64,000 nucleotides of DNA, taken from positions 1 to 64,000 of the forward strand of contig NZ_JALKIM010000007.1 of the NCBI RefSeq assembly GCF_023050945.1. Reading direction: 5' to 3'. Position 1 is the stretch's first letter. The number at the start of each line of letters is the position of its first letter. Below the pieces are notes generated by a model. The model saw only the letters and a list, made by a program, of their open reading frames with translations, was not told where the DNA came from and did not search any database. The DNA comes from Anaerobiospirillum sp. NML120448 (GTDB taxonomy: Bacteria; Pseudomonadota; Gammaproteobacteria; Enterobacterales; Succinivibrionaceae). The position numbers and the translations under genes were made by a program. This document shows positions 56,343 through 64,000 of this stretch, piece after piece.

Positions 56343-57557
56343 ATGAAGCCAATCGAAAAATCACACAAACTAGATCATGTTTGCTATGACATTCGTGGTC
56401 GCATTCACCAAGAAGCCTGCCGCATGGAGGAAGAAGGTGTTCGTATTCTCAAACTCAATATTGGCAATTTAGCTACTTTTGGTTTTGAGGCTCCTGAAGA
56501 AGTAGTTCGTGATGTAGTACGTAACCTACCTATTTCACAAGGCTATTGCGAATCTAATGGTATTTTCTCCGCCCGTAAGGCTATTGCTCAATACTATCAG
56601 CAAAAAGGCTTAAAAAACGCTGATGTTGAGGATGTATATATTGGTAATGGCGTATCTGAGCTTATTACCACTTCTATGAACGCCTTACTTAACAATGGCG
56701 ATGAGATCTTGGTGCCAGCCCCAGACTACCCACTATGGACTGCTGCTGTTACTTTAGCTGGTGGCCATGCTGTTCACTATATATGTGATGAAGAATCAGA
56801 TTGGTTCCCTGATCTAGAAGACATCAAAAAGAAAATTACCCCTCGCACTCGTGGTATTGTAATTATTAACCCTAATAATCCTACAGGTGCTGTTTACTCC
56901 ACTGAGTTTTTGCAAGATTTAATTGAGCTGTGCCGTCAACACGAGCTCATGATTTTTGCCGACGAAATCTACGATAAGATTCTTTACGATGATTATGCTC
57001 ATCGTAGTATTTGTACTCTGTGCGATGATATTCCTATTGTTACCTATAATGGCTTATCCAAAACCTATCGTGCTTGCGGCTTTAGACAAGGCTGGATGAT
57101 CTTAACTGGCCCTAAGGCTAAGATGAAAGGCTATATTGAGGGTATTCGCATGATGATGGCTATGCGCTTGTGCGCTAATGTGCCGCTCCAGCATGCTATT
57201 CAAACCTCTTTAGGTGGCTATCAAAGTATTAATGAGCTAATTGTGCCAGGTGGTCGCTTACACCGCCAACGTCAGGCTATGTTTGATAGGCTCAATGCTA
57301 TTCCAGGCATTAGTGTTAAAAAGCCTCATGGTGCTTTATACATGTTCCCTAAGATTGATATTAAGCGCTTTAATATCAAGGATGACCAAAAATTTGTCTT
57401 AGACTTATTACGTCAAGAAAAGCTCTTAGTGGTACAGGGCACTGGCTTTAACTGGATTGCCCCAGACCATTTCCGTGTTGTATTTTTACCTGATGTAGAC
57501 ATTATTGATGATGCTTGCAATCGCTTAGAGCATTTCTTAAAAACCTATCACCAGTAA
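56343..57557 (+). CDS. alaA: Glutamate-pyruvate aminotransferase AlaA
   Basis: A 404-residue fold-type I aminotransferase. The start at 56343 (MKPIEKSHKLDHVCYDIRG) mirrors the E. coli AlaA start; a GTG 12 nt earlier opens the frame. It has LNIGN, YIGNGVSELI, PAPDYPLWTAAV, NPNNPTGAVYS, FADEIYDKI and GLSKTYRACGFRQGW with the PLP Lys (about 241). It transfers an amino group from glutamate to pyruvate to make alanine. Near identity of many segments to E. coli AlaA makes this secure. Confidence 0.94.
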   Translation: MKPIEKSHKLDHVCYDIRGRIHQEACRMEEEGVRILKLNIGNLATFGFEAPEEVVRDVVRNLPISQGYCESNGIFSARKAIAQYYQQKGLKNADVEDVYIGNGVSELITTSMNALLNNGDEILVPAPDYPLWTAAVTLAGGHAVHYICDEESDWFPDLEDIKKKITPRTRGIVIINPNNPTGAVYSTEFLQDLIELCRQHELMIFADEIYDKILYDDYAHRSICTLCDDIPIVTYNGLSKTYRACGFRQGWMILTGPKAKMKGYIEGIRMMMAMRLCANVPLQHAIQTSLGGYQSINELIVPGGRLHRQRQAMFDRLNAIPGISVKKPHGALYMFPKIDIKRFNIKDDQKFVLDLLRQEKLLVVQGTGFNWIAPDHFRVVFLPDVDIIDDACNRLEHFLKTYHQ

Positions 57558-57578
57558 GAATATAAGTTTTTACTTACG

Positions 57579-57612
57579 AAAAAAGCCTTGGCAGCAATGC
57601 CAAGGCTTTTTT
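57579..57612. terminator. Bidirectional terminator alaA/SNF2
   Basis: A-run, perfect stem AAGCCTTGGC/GCCAAGGCTT, T-run between convergent genes. Confidence 0.92.
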
Positions 57613-57634
57613 GTTTAACTTAAGCTAACTACTC

Positions 57635-60600
57635 TTACTTATGTAAGGAGAAGAGATTATCAAGCTCACCATCTGACATATTGCCAATCCAGCTTTCGCC
57701 TGTAGCCACAGCAACATCAGCTAGATCTTTCTTCGAGTTGAGCATGTCATTAATACGCTCCTCGAAAGTATTAGAACAGATAAAGCGATACACTTGAACG
57801 TTCTTTTTCTGGCCAATACGATAAGCACGGTCAGTAGCCTGATTTTCTACAGCAGGATTCCACCATAAATCATAGTGAATTACGTAATTAGCTGCAGTTA
57901 AGTTCAAACCAGTACCAGCGGCACGTAAGGATAAGAGCATAATTCTATCTGATGGGTCGTTTTGGAAAGTATCGACCATATCAGATCTCTCATTACGGCT
58001 TAATCCGCCGTAAATAAAGTTAGGGCGACGGCCAAACTTTTGCTCAATCAGGTCTTGTAAGAGCTTGCCCATAACTACTGACTGGGTAAATACCAATACT
58101 TTACCCTTAGCCTCAATAATTTCATCGAGCAACTCTAACAGACGAGTTACCTTACCAGAGTCGGCTGGATCATAGTTTTGATCTGGCATGAACTGAGCTG
58201 GAGAGTTACAAATAGCCTTGAGGTTTTGAATCATAGTAATAATTACACTACGACGCTTAAACTCGGTTTGATTCTCATCCATCTCTAACTCCTTCATCTT
58301 CTTATTAACAATAGCTTGATATAAGCTTGCCTGACTAGGAGTTAACTCGCAGAATTGATCTGACACAATCTTATCTGGTAAATCAGGTAAGATATTCTTA
58401 TCAGTTTTCAATCTACGCATAATAAATGGAGCAGTAAGCTTCTTAAAGCGCTCAACAGCATCCATATCATGGTTACGCTCAATAGGAGTAGCAAAACGAT
58501 CCTTGAAAGTACCAACGGTGCCAAATAAACCACGGTTTACAAAGTCTAAAATAGAGAAGTACTCAAGCAATCTGTTCTCTACAGGAGTACCTGACATGGC
58601 AATAAATTGATCAGCCTCAAGTTCACGTAAGTTCTTGCTAATAGCAGTAGTCAAACTCTTAATAGCCTGAGCCTCATCCACTACTAATAAGCTGTACTTA
58701 TGCTCTTTTAACTTCTTAATACGGCTTCTGGCTGTACCATAGGAAGTTAAGATAATATCGCTGTTGCCAATAGCTAACTCTTTAGCACCACCATAGTAAG
58801 TACCAATAGTTAAATCTGGAGCAAATTGTGCCACTTCACGAGTCCAGTTAGTGAGCAAGGAAGTAGGAACAACTACTAAAGCAGGTTTTTCTGGAGTAAT
58901 CTTACCCATTTGCTTGAGCTTTAAGATTACCGCAATAACCTGAATGGTCTTACCCAGACCCATATCATCAGCCAAGATAGAGCCCACGCTAATACGAGTA
59001 TTACGTATTAACCACTCATAGCCACGCACCTGATATGGACGTAAGGTAGCATTAAGGCCCTCTGGTAACTGACAGTTGTCATCACTCAAGAGCTTATCAA
59101 TAGACTTTCTTAGACGATCAGAGTAGATAACCTCACAATCCTCATGGTCACCTGTTAATAAGGCACTTAATACTTGATCCTTAGTTAAGGTGCGCTTTTG
59201 TTGCCTATCATAGCGTTTCTTAAGCTGCTCTAATAAATCAGGATCTGCATAAATAAACTGATCTTTAAAACGTACTACATTACCTGCATTAGCTAATAGA
59301 ATATTAAATTCTTGCCTAGATAAAGCATGATTACCAATAGCAACCGACCAATCGAAATTAATCATGTCAGCAAGTGAGAAGAAGCTATCCTGATCCCACC
59401 AACTAGTGTCTATATCATCATCATTGACATCCATTTTCACAGAAGAATATGGAGTAGCTAGTTTGGTCAAGGACTTAGGCAGTACTACACGTACACCCAT
59501 TAGACGCAAGGTGTTATTAGCATCTTGTAGAGTCTTATAGAGCTTATTTAAAGGCAAAATAGAGACATTAAACTTGCTTGAGTACAGTTCCTCAAGGCAG
59601 GATGCTTTAGCTGATAAGCGACTTAATAAACGTAGACACTCACGGCGTACCTCATTAAATGCCTTGTTATCTACCACGTTGCAAAGTGAGATAAAGCCAG
59701 TAGCATCAATAATGTCTTCATCGCCATTTTCAATTAATTCGGCTCGCACACCAGCAGGAATGTCCATGAGGCCAAATTCCATGCCTACACCAGAGCAATC
59801 TTCAAAGATATGCTCGTAGCCAAATTCCTCGTCCTCATAGTACTCAACATCATCATTGCTTTGAGTACCTTCACCCATGAGCATGGATAATAACTCTTTA
59901 TCCTTAGTATCTTTAGCATAAGCGAGCATTTGATCCATTTGCTCTTGTTTACTTGCTAAAGCCTGCTCAATAATTTGATCTTTAAGATGACTAAAGACAG
60001 TACCACTGTACTCCATAGGGTCGCTTAAATCGGTAAAGCGTAATACTGGAGTAAAGTTATTGTAATGAATGGTTGAGGTAGCTAAATAATTCTCTAAGCG
60101 ATATCTTAAGCTCTTTTCCTCAAGGTTATTATCATTAGTATCGATATGACGACCATTGAAAATAACCTGAAGCTCAGGCAGAGATTGATTAGTACGAGTC
60201 TCTTTAGCAAAAGCCCATGCAAGATAAGATTGAATGAAAGGCACTAATACCATTTCACCCAAGAACTTAGGCTCCAAATAATATTGGCGATCTAAGCGAT
60301 TGAATAAAAAGTGCTCAAAACCCTGTAGTGATAAGCCAATATTAGTAACTAAGGTACTAATCTCATCAGAACAAGTAGCAGGATACCAATATACCTGTAA
60401 ATTACCCTCGTAATTTACAACTAAACGAGGAGCAATGGCTCTATTCTTTACTAAGTTAGTAGCAATAAACCATAAGCAGTAGAGAATATTAGTCTCAGCA
60501 TTAGAGTTAGATAACATGTTGGTATTTTTAATATAACCAGAGAACATGTTATATAAACCTTCTAAGTTGTATTCCTCAACATGGCGGTTGACTAACTCTT

Positions 60601-62404
60601 TCTCTTTTAACACTTCCTTTAACAAATTGTTCATTAAAGAAAGCTCATCACCCTCTGGAGGGAAAATGGTTAAATTGCTTAAAGTAGTACCGCTACGAGC
60701 TTTGAGTAACACATTAAAAGGCAAGGTTAACTCTAAAATGCCCTTAGTACTCATAAAGAAGATTGGCTGACGAGCAAAGAAGCCGTGATCACTAAAAGGC
60801 TCTTTAGAGAAGTTGTCAGCTTCAACTTGCTGTAATTCATTAAAATCAGCAAAGATCTTTTGGCCCTTTTTTGAGAGTATATCTTTATTAAAAATATGAA
60901 TCTCACGCTCAACTACATCTTTTAATTGAGCGCTGGCCATATGAGAAGCGGCACTAATAGTACGATCCATTAATGCTTTTAAAGAGCCATGAGTAAAGCC
61001 TGGTGGGGTATCAGCATACAAGGAAAGAATAGAGCTACCCATATCATTGATTTGCTGATAAGTAGCTTTTTCTAAGTCTACTAAAGTACCCTGGTAACGG
61101 CGTACATCAATTTCATCAGACTCGGCATCATCTTCTTCGACGATCTTAGCATCAATGACATTTTCGTCTGAATAGTCATCAATCTGAGATAAGTCATCTA
61201 ATGCTGGGTTATATTCTGAACCATCAGCATTACGAATCTTAGCCTCGACCACTTGCTCCTGCTCTAAAAGCTCAGGATCATAGCCTAACTTTAATACTTG
61301 AGCGGTTTTGTTATTGAAAGAGGCTAAAGCCTTATCATAAAGCTTTTGCTCTTTAGATAATTTGCTCTTGTATGAAGCCAAGTCTTTTTTAAGCTGCTGT
61401 AATTTGTTATTAGCCTCATCAGCCTTAGCTTTATTCTCTTGATACTCTGATTCAGTATCAGTTAAAAGTTGCAAAATAGCTCTAGTTCTAGCTGATTGGC
61501 GGCCACGATTAGGAACATCACCACAACTAGACTTAAGCTCTTCATACTCTTCAAACTTGGTTTGAGCAGTAGCCGCACACTGAGTAGCAAACGCCTTTTG
61601 CTCTTGTACTGACTCTTCTAAAGACTCACACTGGGCCTCAAGGGACTTAATCTTATTAAGATGCTTGCGCACACTATGATCAAGCATGCCCTGGTCTTCT
61701 TCATAGTTGATTAAGCCATCAGCTAAGAATAATACCTGAGCATCATTGTGAGAAATAGGATTTAAATTAAGCTCAAAATTGTTTTCACGAGCTTTAATTA
61801 CAATATCATTAGGTAGTAATAAAGACTCTCTAAATAAAGTAGCAATATTAGGAGTTTCTAGCTTATCTTCGGCATCAGAGAAAATATTCATGCTCTCAAA
61901 GGCTGACATAATGTCGATGCCTAAGAGTTTGAAATACATGATAGGGTTAGTATCAATAAACTCACTAACCACGTAAATAACAGCAGCAATATGCTTACAT
62001 GGAACAGCGATATCAGGACAGCTACACTTCATCCCAATATCATGCCATGAGGTAGGAAAGAGCTTAATGCCAAGTTCATTAGCAATATCAAATAAACGAG
62101 GAGCTAATTGGCGATTTGCTAAACCAGAGATCACAGCTAAGTCTTTAGAGGCAGCTTCAATAAACTGCTGACACTGCTTTTTACTTAAGCGATTAAACTT
62201 AAGTGAAACCTTGTAGTAAGGGCAATACTTTCCAACTACATGGGCATTAATAGTACCATCATCAGTATTGATCTTTAAACCAAATACTGAGTCATTACGT
62301 GCATAGGTAAGACCACGAGGAATACGATTAGCGTTATCAATACCTGTTAGGGAATCAAGCCACTTTTGACCCCACCAGGTGGTTCCATATTTATTTCTTG
62401 CCAT
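57635..62404 (-). CDS. Giant SWIM-SNF2 helicase/ATPase
   Basis: A 1589-residue SNF2-family ATPase. A SWIM zinc finger with CxC-x6-CxH at residues 127-138 lies near the N-terminus. A long coiled coil follows (about 240-375), then an acidic patch (about 385-430) and a large uncharacterised middle region. From about 1120 the RecA-like core carries DDMGLGKT (motif I, about 1146), DEAQ (motif II), SGTPVENRL (III), then LRAAGTGLNL (V) and QATDRAYRIGQ (VI). SNF2 proteins translocate on duplex DNA without strand separation and remodel bound proteins. Bacterial SWIM-SNF2 proteins are common but functionally poorly known; some relatives lie in defence systems. A type ISP restriction gene is its upstream neighbour in the same direction, 580 bp away. 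Confidence 0.9.
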   Translation of the reverse strand: MARNKYGTTWWGQKWLDSLTGIDNANRIPRGLTYARNDSVFGLKINTDDGTINAHVVGKYCPYYKVSLKFNRLSKKQCQQFIEAASKDLAVISGLANRQLAPRLFDIANELGIKLFPTSWHDIGMKCSCPDIAVPCKHIAAVIYVVSEFIDTNPIMYFKLLGIDIMSAFESMNIFSDAEDKLETPNIATLFRESLLLPNDIVIKARENNFELNLNPISHNDAQVLFLADGLINYEEDQGMLDHSVRKHLNKIKSLEAQCESLEESVQEQKAFATQCAATAQTKFEEYEELKSSCGDVPNRGRQSARTRAILQLLTDTESEYQENKAKADEANNKLQQLKKDLASYKSKLSKEQKLYDKALASFNNKTAQVLKLGYDPELLEQEQVVEAKIRNADGSEYNPALDDLSQIDDYSDENVIDAKIVEEDDAESDEIDVRRYQGTLVDLEKATYQQINDMGSSILSLYADTPPGFTHGSLKALMDRTISAASHMASAQLKDVVEREIHIFNKDILSKKGQKIFADFNELQQVEADNFSKEPFSDHGFFARQPIFFMSTKGILELTLPFNVLLKARSGTTLSNLTIFPPEGDELSLMNNLLKEVLKEKELVNRHVEEYNLEGLYNMFSGYIKNTNMLSNSNAETNILYCLWFIATNLVKNRAIAPRLVVNYEGNLQVYWYPATCSDEISTLVTNIGLSLQGFEHFLFNRLDRQYYLEPKFLGEMVLVPFIQSYLAWAFAKETRTNQSLPELQVIFNGRHIDTNDNNLEEKSLRYRLENYLATSTIHYNNFTPVLRFTDLSDPMEYSGTVFSHLKDQIIEQALASKQEQMDQMLAYAKDTKDKELLSMLMGEGTQSNDDVEYYEDEEFGYEHIFEDCSGVGMEFGLMDIPAGVRAELIENGDEDIIDATGFISLCNVVDNKAFNEVRRECLRLLSRLSAKASCLEELYSSKFNVSILPLNKLYKTLQDANNTLRLMGVRVVLPKSLTKLATPYSSVKMDVNDDDIDTSWWDQDSFFSLADMINFDWSVAIGNHALSRQEFNILLANAGNVVRFKDQFIYADPDLLEQLKKRYDRQQKRTLTKDQVLSALLTGDHEDCEVIYSDRLRKSIDKLLSDDNCQLPEGLNATLRPYQVRGYEWLIRNTRISVGSILADDMGLGKTIQVIAVILKLKQMGKITPEKPALVVVPTSLLTNWTREVAQFAPDLTIGTYYGGAKELAIGNSDIILTSYGTARSRIKKLKEHKYSLLVVDEAQAIKSLTTAISKNLRELEADQFIAMSGTPVENRLLEYFSILDFVNRGLFGTVGTFKDRFATPIERNHDMDAVERFKKLTAPFIMRRLKTDKNILPDLPDKIVSDQFCELTPSQASLYQAIVNKKMKELEMDENQTEFKRRSVIITMIQNLKAICNSPAQFMPDQNYDPADSGKVTRLLELLDEIIEAKGKVLVFTQSVVMGKLLQDLIEQKFGRRPNFIYGGLSRNERSDMVDTFQNDPSDRIMLLSLRAAGTGLNLTAANYVIHYDLWWNPAVENQATDRAYRIGQKKNVQVYRFICSNTFEERINDMLNSKKDLADVAVATGESWIGNMSDGELDNLFSLHK

Positions 62405-62900
62405 TGAATAAAGTCCAGACTTTGCCGTCTAAAAATATAAAGATATTAATATTGCTGACAATAATAGATAGTATCTGATGCATTAGGCACCAAAAACTTA
62501 AAAGAGATGCATTTTGATATCAGCACTAACCTAAACTGACCAAGCTGCTATTTTAAGCTAAATAGCTTAAAAGTGCTAATTTAATATAAAATAGATGCGT
62601 CTACCTTAGACGAGGTACTTTACGCAAAAACTAAGCCTAACTATCTAACTTAAATTAGGATGTTAAAGACCCTAGAATCAATCACACTAAAAATTTTTCT
62701 CTAAGTGAAATTGTACTCACTACTTTCGTTGCTATCTGGTCAGGCTTCTGTTGATAATAAGAGCAATGCAATCACTGCTATTACTTTGCTTGCCAACAAG
62801 TTAAATGATAAGAACACTTACTAATAACCTTAGCTTTGTATACCAAATCACCACTTACTGTTTAGTATGCCAATCCAAGCCCAGATATTTGGTACTTAAA
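62405..62900. other. Intergenic region SNF2 - type ISP gene
   Basis: AT-rich. Probably holds the SNF2 promoter. On the plus strand a 39-codon GTG-initiated frame (62705-62824) has gene-like composition (SGQASVDNKSNAITAITLL) but no ribosome site; it may be a relic. Nothing else is visible. Confidence 0.4.
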
Positions 62901-62936
62901 GAAAAGCTCCTAAGCATTGCTGCCTAAGAGCCTTTC
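62901..62936 (-). terminator. Terminator of type ISP gene
   Basis: On the minus strand, AAAGGCTCTTAGGC/GCTTAGGAGCTTTT imperfect stem with a T-rich end, about 50 nt after the stop. Confidence 0.7.
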
Positions 62937-62985
62937 ATTTTAAGTGCTTAATATAGACTTAAGCTATTAGCTGTTCGCACCCTAC

Positions 62986-64000
62986 TTACTTATCTAATGG
63001 GTGGATATTAAGCTTTGGTAGAGCCTTAACTATCTTCATAGTTTCAAGAGACACAGTAATAACTCTTAAAATAAGGTTAAAGATATACTTCTCATCGCCC
63101 ATTTCTTTAGCATAGTCGTTAAAGTCATTAACAATGCCGCTATCCTTATCAGTAGACACACAGCAGCGCTCTACAATCCAATCAAGAGCAGACTTCTTGT
63201 TAACAACGTACTCTTGAGCCTCCAAAGGAATGTTCCTAATGGTAATACTACTATTGTAGATAATGGTTGAGCGATCCTTTGCAGCATCTCCCTTTTGCCC
63301 CGCAATCTTGCCATAGGCAAGCTTTTCTACCCTATACGAAGGTGAATCAGCCATCTCTATGGTACAGCCCTCATAAGGCTTTACAGCCTCATAGTTAACA
63401 TGAAGCTGCGCCAAAGCACGCCCCGCCTTTTCAAAAGCAGCAAATTCCTCATAAGTAGCCACACGAGGAATACGAGCCAGCTCCTTTTGCAGGTTGTTAG
63501 CATAAGTACTACGATACTCAGGGCTATGCAACACGCCATAAATATAGTAGAAAATAGCATCCACATCGACCTTATCAGCATGCTCAGGATAAGCATCCTT
63601 AAAGTGCTGCACTGCCTCTTCATTAATGCCATCAGAGCGCACATAGCCATGCTCATCAGGCTTAACAGACTTAAACTCTCCAATCAACCCACCTTTAGGA
63701 GCTTCGGTATAGACATAGCGTGGGAGGCATTGAGCGCCTGAATCAAGGACATGTAGATCCATAATAGAATCTGATATCAAACAATTTATGTCTTTAGCTC
63801 CTACACTAACAATGCCAATAATTAAGTTTTCTGCTCCACTATAAGGGAAGATTTGCGGCATTAAACTGACTCTATGAACCCAAAACGGATCGTTATACAA
63901 CTTTTGTTTAAAAAACGGTCTGTACAAAGATGTTTTTACTAAATTGGAGTTAAACTCAGGGCTTGAAATTTTTCGATCAAACTTACTGTCCAGACTTGAT
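62986..64000 (-). CDS. Type ISP restriction-modification enzyme, C-terminal part (runs off the edge)
   Basis: A partial gene: the frame is open through the right edge of the window (no stop in the last 73 bases; the in-frame TTG at 63927 is not a start). About 338 codons are seen. The text matches the C-terminal target-recognition region of type ISP (LlaBIII/LlaGI-like) single-chain restriction-modification enzymes: FDRKISSPEFNSNLVKTSLY, RPFFKQKLYNDPFWVHRVSL, YTEAPKGGLIGEF, YYIYGVLHSPEYRSTYANN and RIPRVATYEEF. In full-length proteins of about 1600 residues an Mrr-type nuclease, a helicase-like translocase and an adenine methyltransferase precede this region. It would methylate and restrict DNA. 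This marks the start of a possible defence island to the right. Confidence 0.85.
   Translation of the reverse strand, partial: SSLDSKFDRKISSPEFNSNLVKTSLYRPFFKQKLYNDPFWVHRVSLMPQIFPYSGAENLIIGIVSVGAKDINCLISDSIMDLHVLDSGAQCLPRYVYTEAPKGGLIGEFKSVKPDEHGYVRSDGINEEAVQHFKDAYPEHADKVDVDAIFYYIYGVLHSPEYRSTYANNLQKELARIPRVATYEEFAAFEKAGRALAQLHVNYEAVKPYEGCTIEMADSPSYRVEKLAYGKIAGQKGDAAKDRSTIIYNSSITIRNIPLEAQEYVVNKKSALDWIVERCCVSTDKDSGIVNDFNDYAKEMGDEKYIFNLILRVITVSLETMKIVKALPKLNIHPLDK

Noticed and set aside
56158-56346. 62-codon frame before alaA
   Set aside because: Overlaps the alaA start, lacks a ribosome site and has no coding character.
63925-63927. TTG as the start codon of the last gene
   Set aside because: The frame stays open and family-like (FDRKISSPEF) up to the window edge, so this is an internal codon of a truncated gene.

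Overview
The window looks like a chromosomal segment of an AT-rich gammaproteobacterium. Gene order repeatedly matches E. coli-type neighbourhoods: nudF-cpdA-yqiA, aroK-aroB-damX-rpe-gph-trpS with mrcA divergent, groES-groEL near fxsA and dsbD, ribD-ribE-ribH-nusB-thiL next to glyA, and aroQ-accB-accC. Pieces are missing from each (yqiB, parE, dam, the pil/hof genes, aspA-dcuA-cutA, nrdR). The AT-rich housekeeping genes, FabV as enoyl reductase, a long class I dihydroorotase and Ala/Ser-rich low-complexity inserts suggest a Succinivibrionaceae-like member of the Aeromonadales (for example Anaerobiospirillum or a relative). That placement is inference. No rRNA, tRNA, CRISPR array or complete insertion sequence was seen.

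Layout. 0.2-6.7 kb: secreted rhodanese, a QseBC/PmrAB-type two-component system, and the yqiA/cpdA/nudF group. 7.2-19.0 kb: pyrC, then trpS-gph-rpe-damX-aroB-aroK on the minus strand and mrcA diverging from it. 19.1-26.3 kb: an envelope-sugar group made of a soluble GT2, an MFS carrier, a UDP-hexuronate epimerase-like enzyme, a GT39/ArnT-like membrane transferase and a small protein with two LAB_N repeats. 26.4-26.6 kb: a 182-bp MITE-like element with perfect 14-bp terminal inverted repeats and 8-bp flanking direct repeats. 26.7-36.0 kb: groESL under a very good heat-shock (sigma-32) promoter, an EamA transporter, fxsA, dsbD, a pseudaminic-acid-synthase-like gene and fkpA. 36.3-43.1 kb: thiL, nusB, the riboflavin genes and glyA with a long structured leader. 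43.9-47.0 kb: aroQ-accB-accC. 47.2-57.6 kb: a very large Ala/Lys-rich membrane protein, folD, fabV, a small secreted protein, dacB and alaA. 57.6-64.0 kb: a 1589-residue SWIM/SNF2 helicase and the C-terminal part of a type ISP restriction-modification enzyme that runs off the right edge.

Most genes are housekeeping: cell wall (mrcA, dacB, damX), shikimate (aroK, aroB, aroQ), one-carbon (glyA, folD), flavin, and fatty acid (accBC, fabV). The most unusual feature is a pattern across the window. At least nine intergenic blocks of GC-rich, self-similar short words, each with its own vocabulary, lie mostly just beyond gene ends. Related GCTAGC/AGCGCT-type word repeats sit inside otherwise normal genes (sensor kinase, GT39, ribD, with similar linker inserts in dsbD, damX and the 819-residue protein), where they encode Ala/Ser/Gly-rich inserts. 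One even interrupts the folded RibD reductase domain. Together these suggest a lineage-wide process of local word expansion that acts on coding and non-coding DNA alike.
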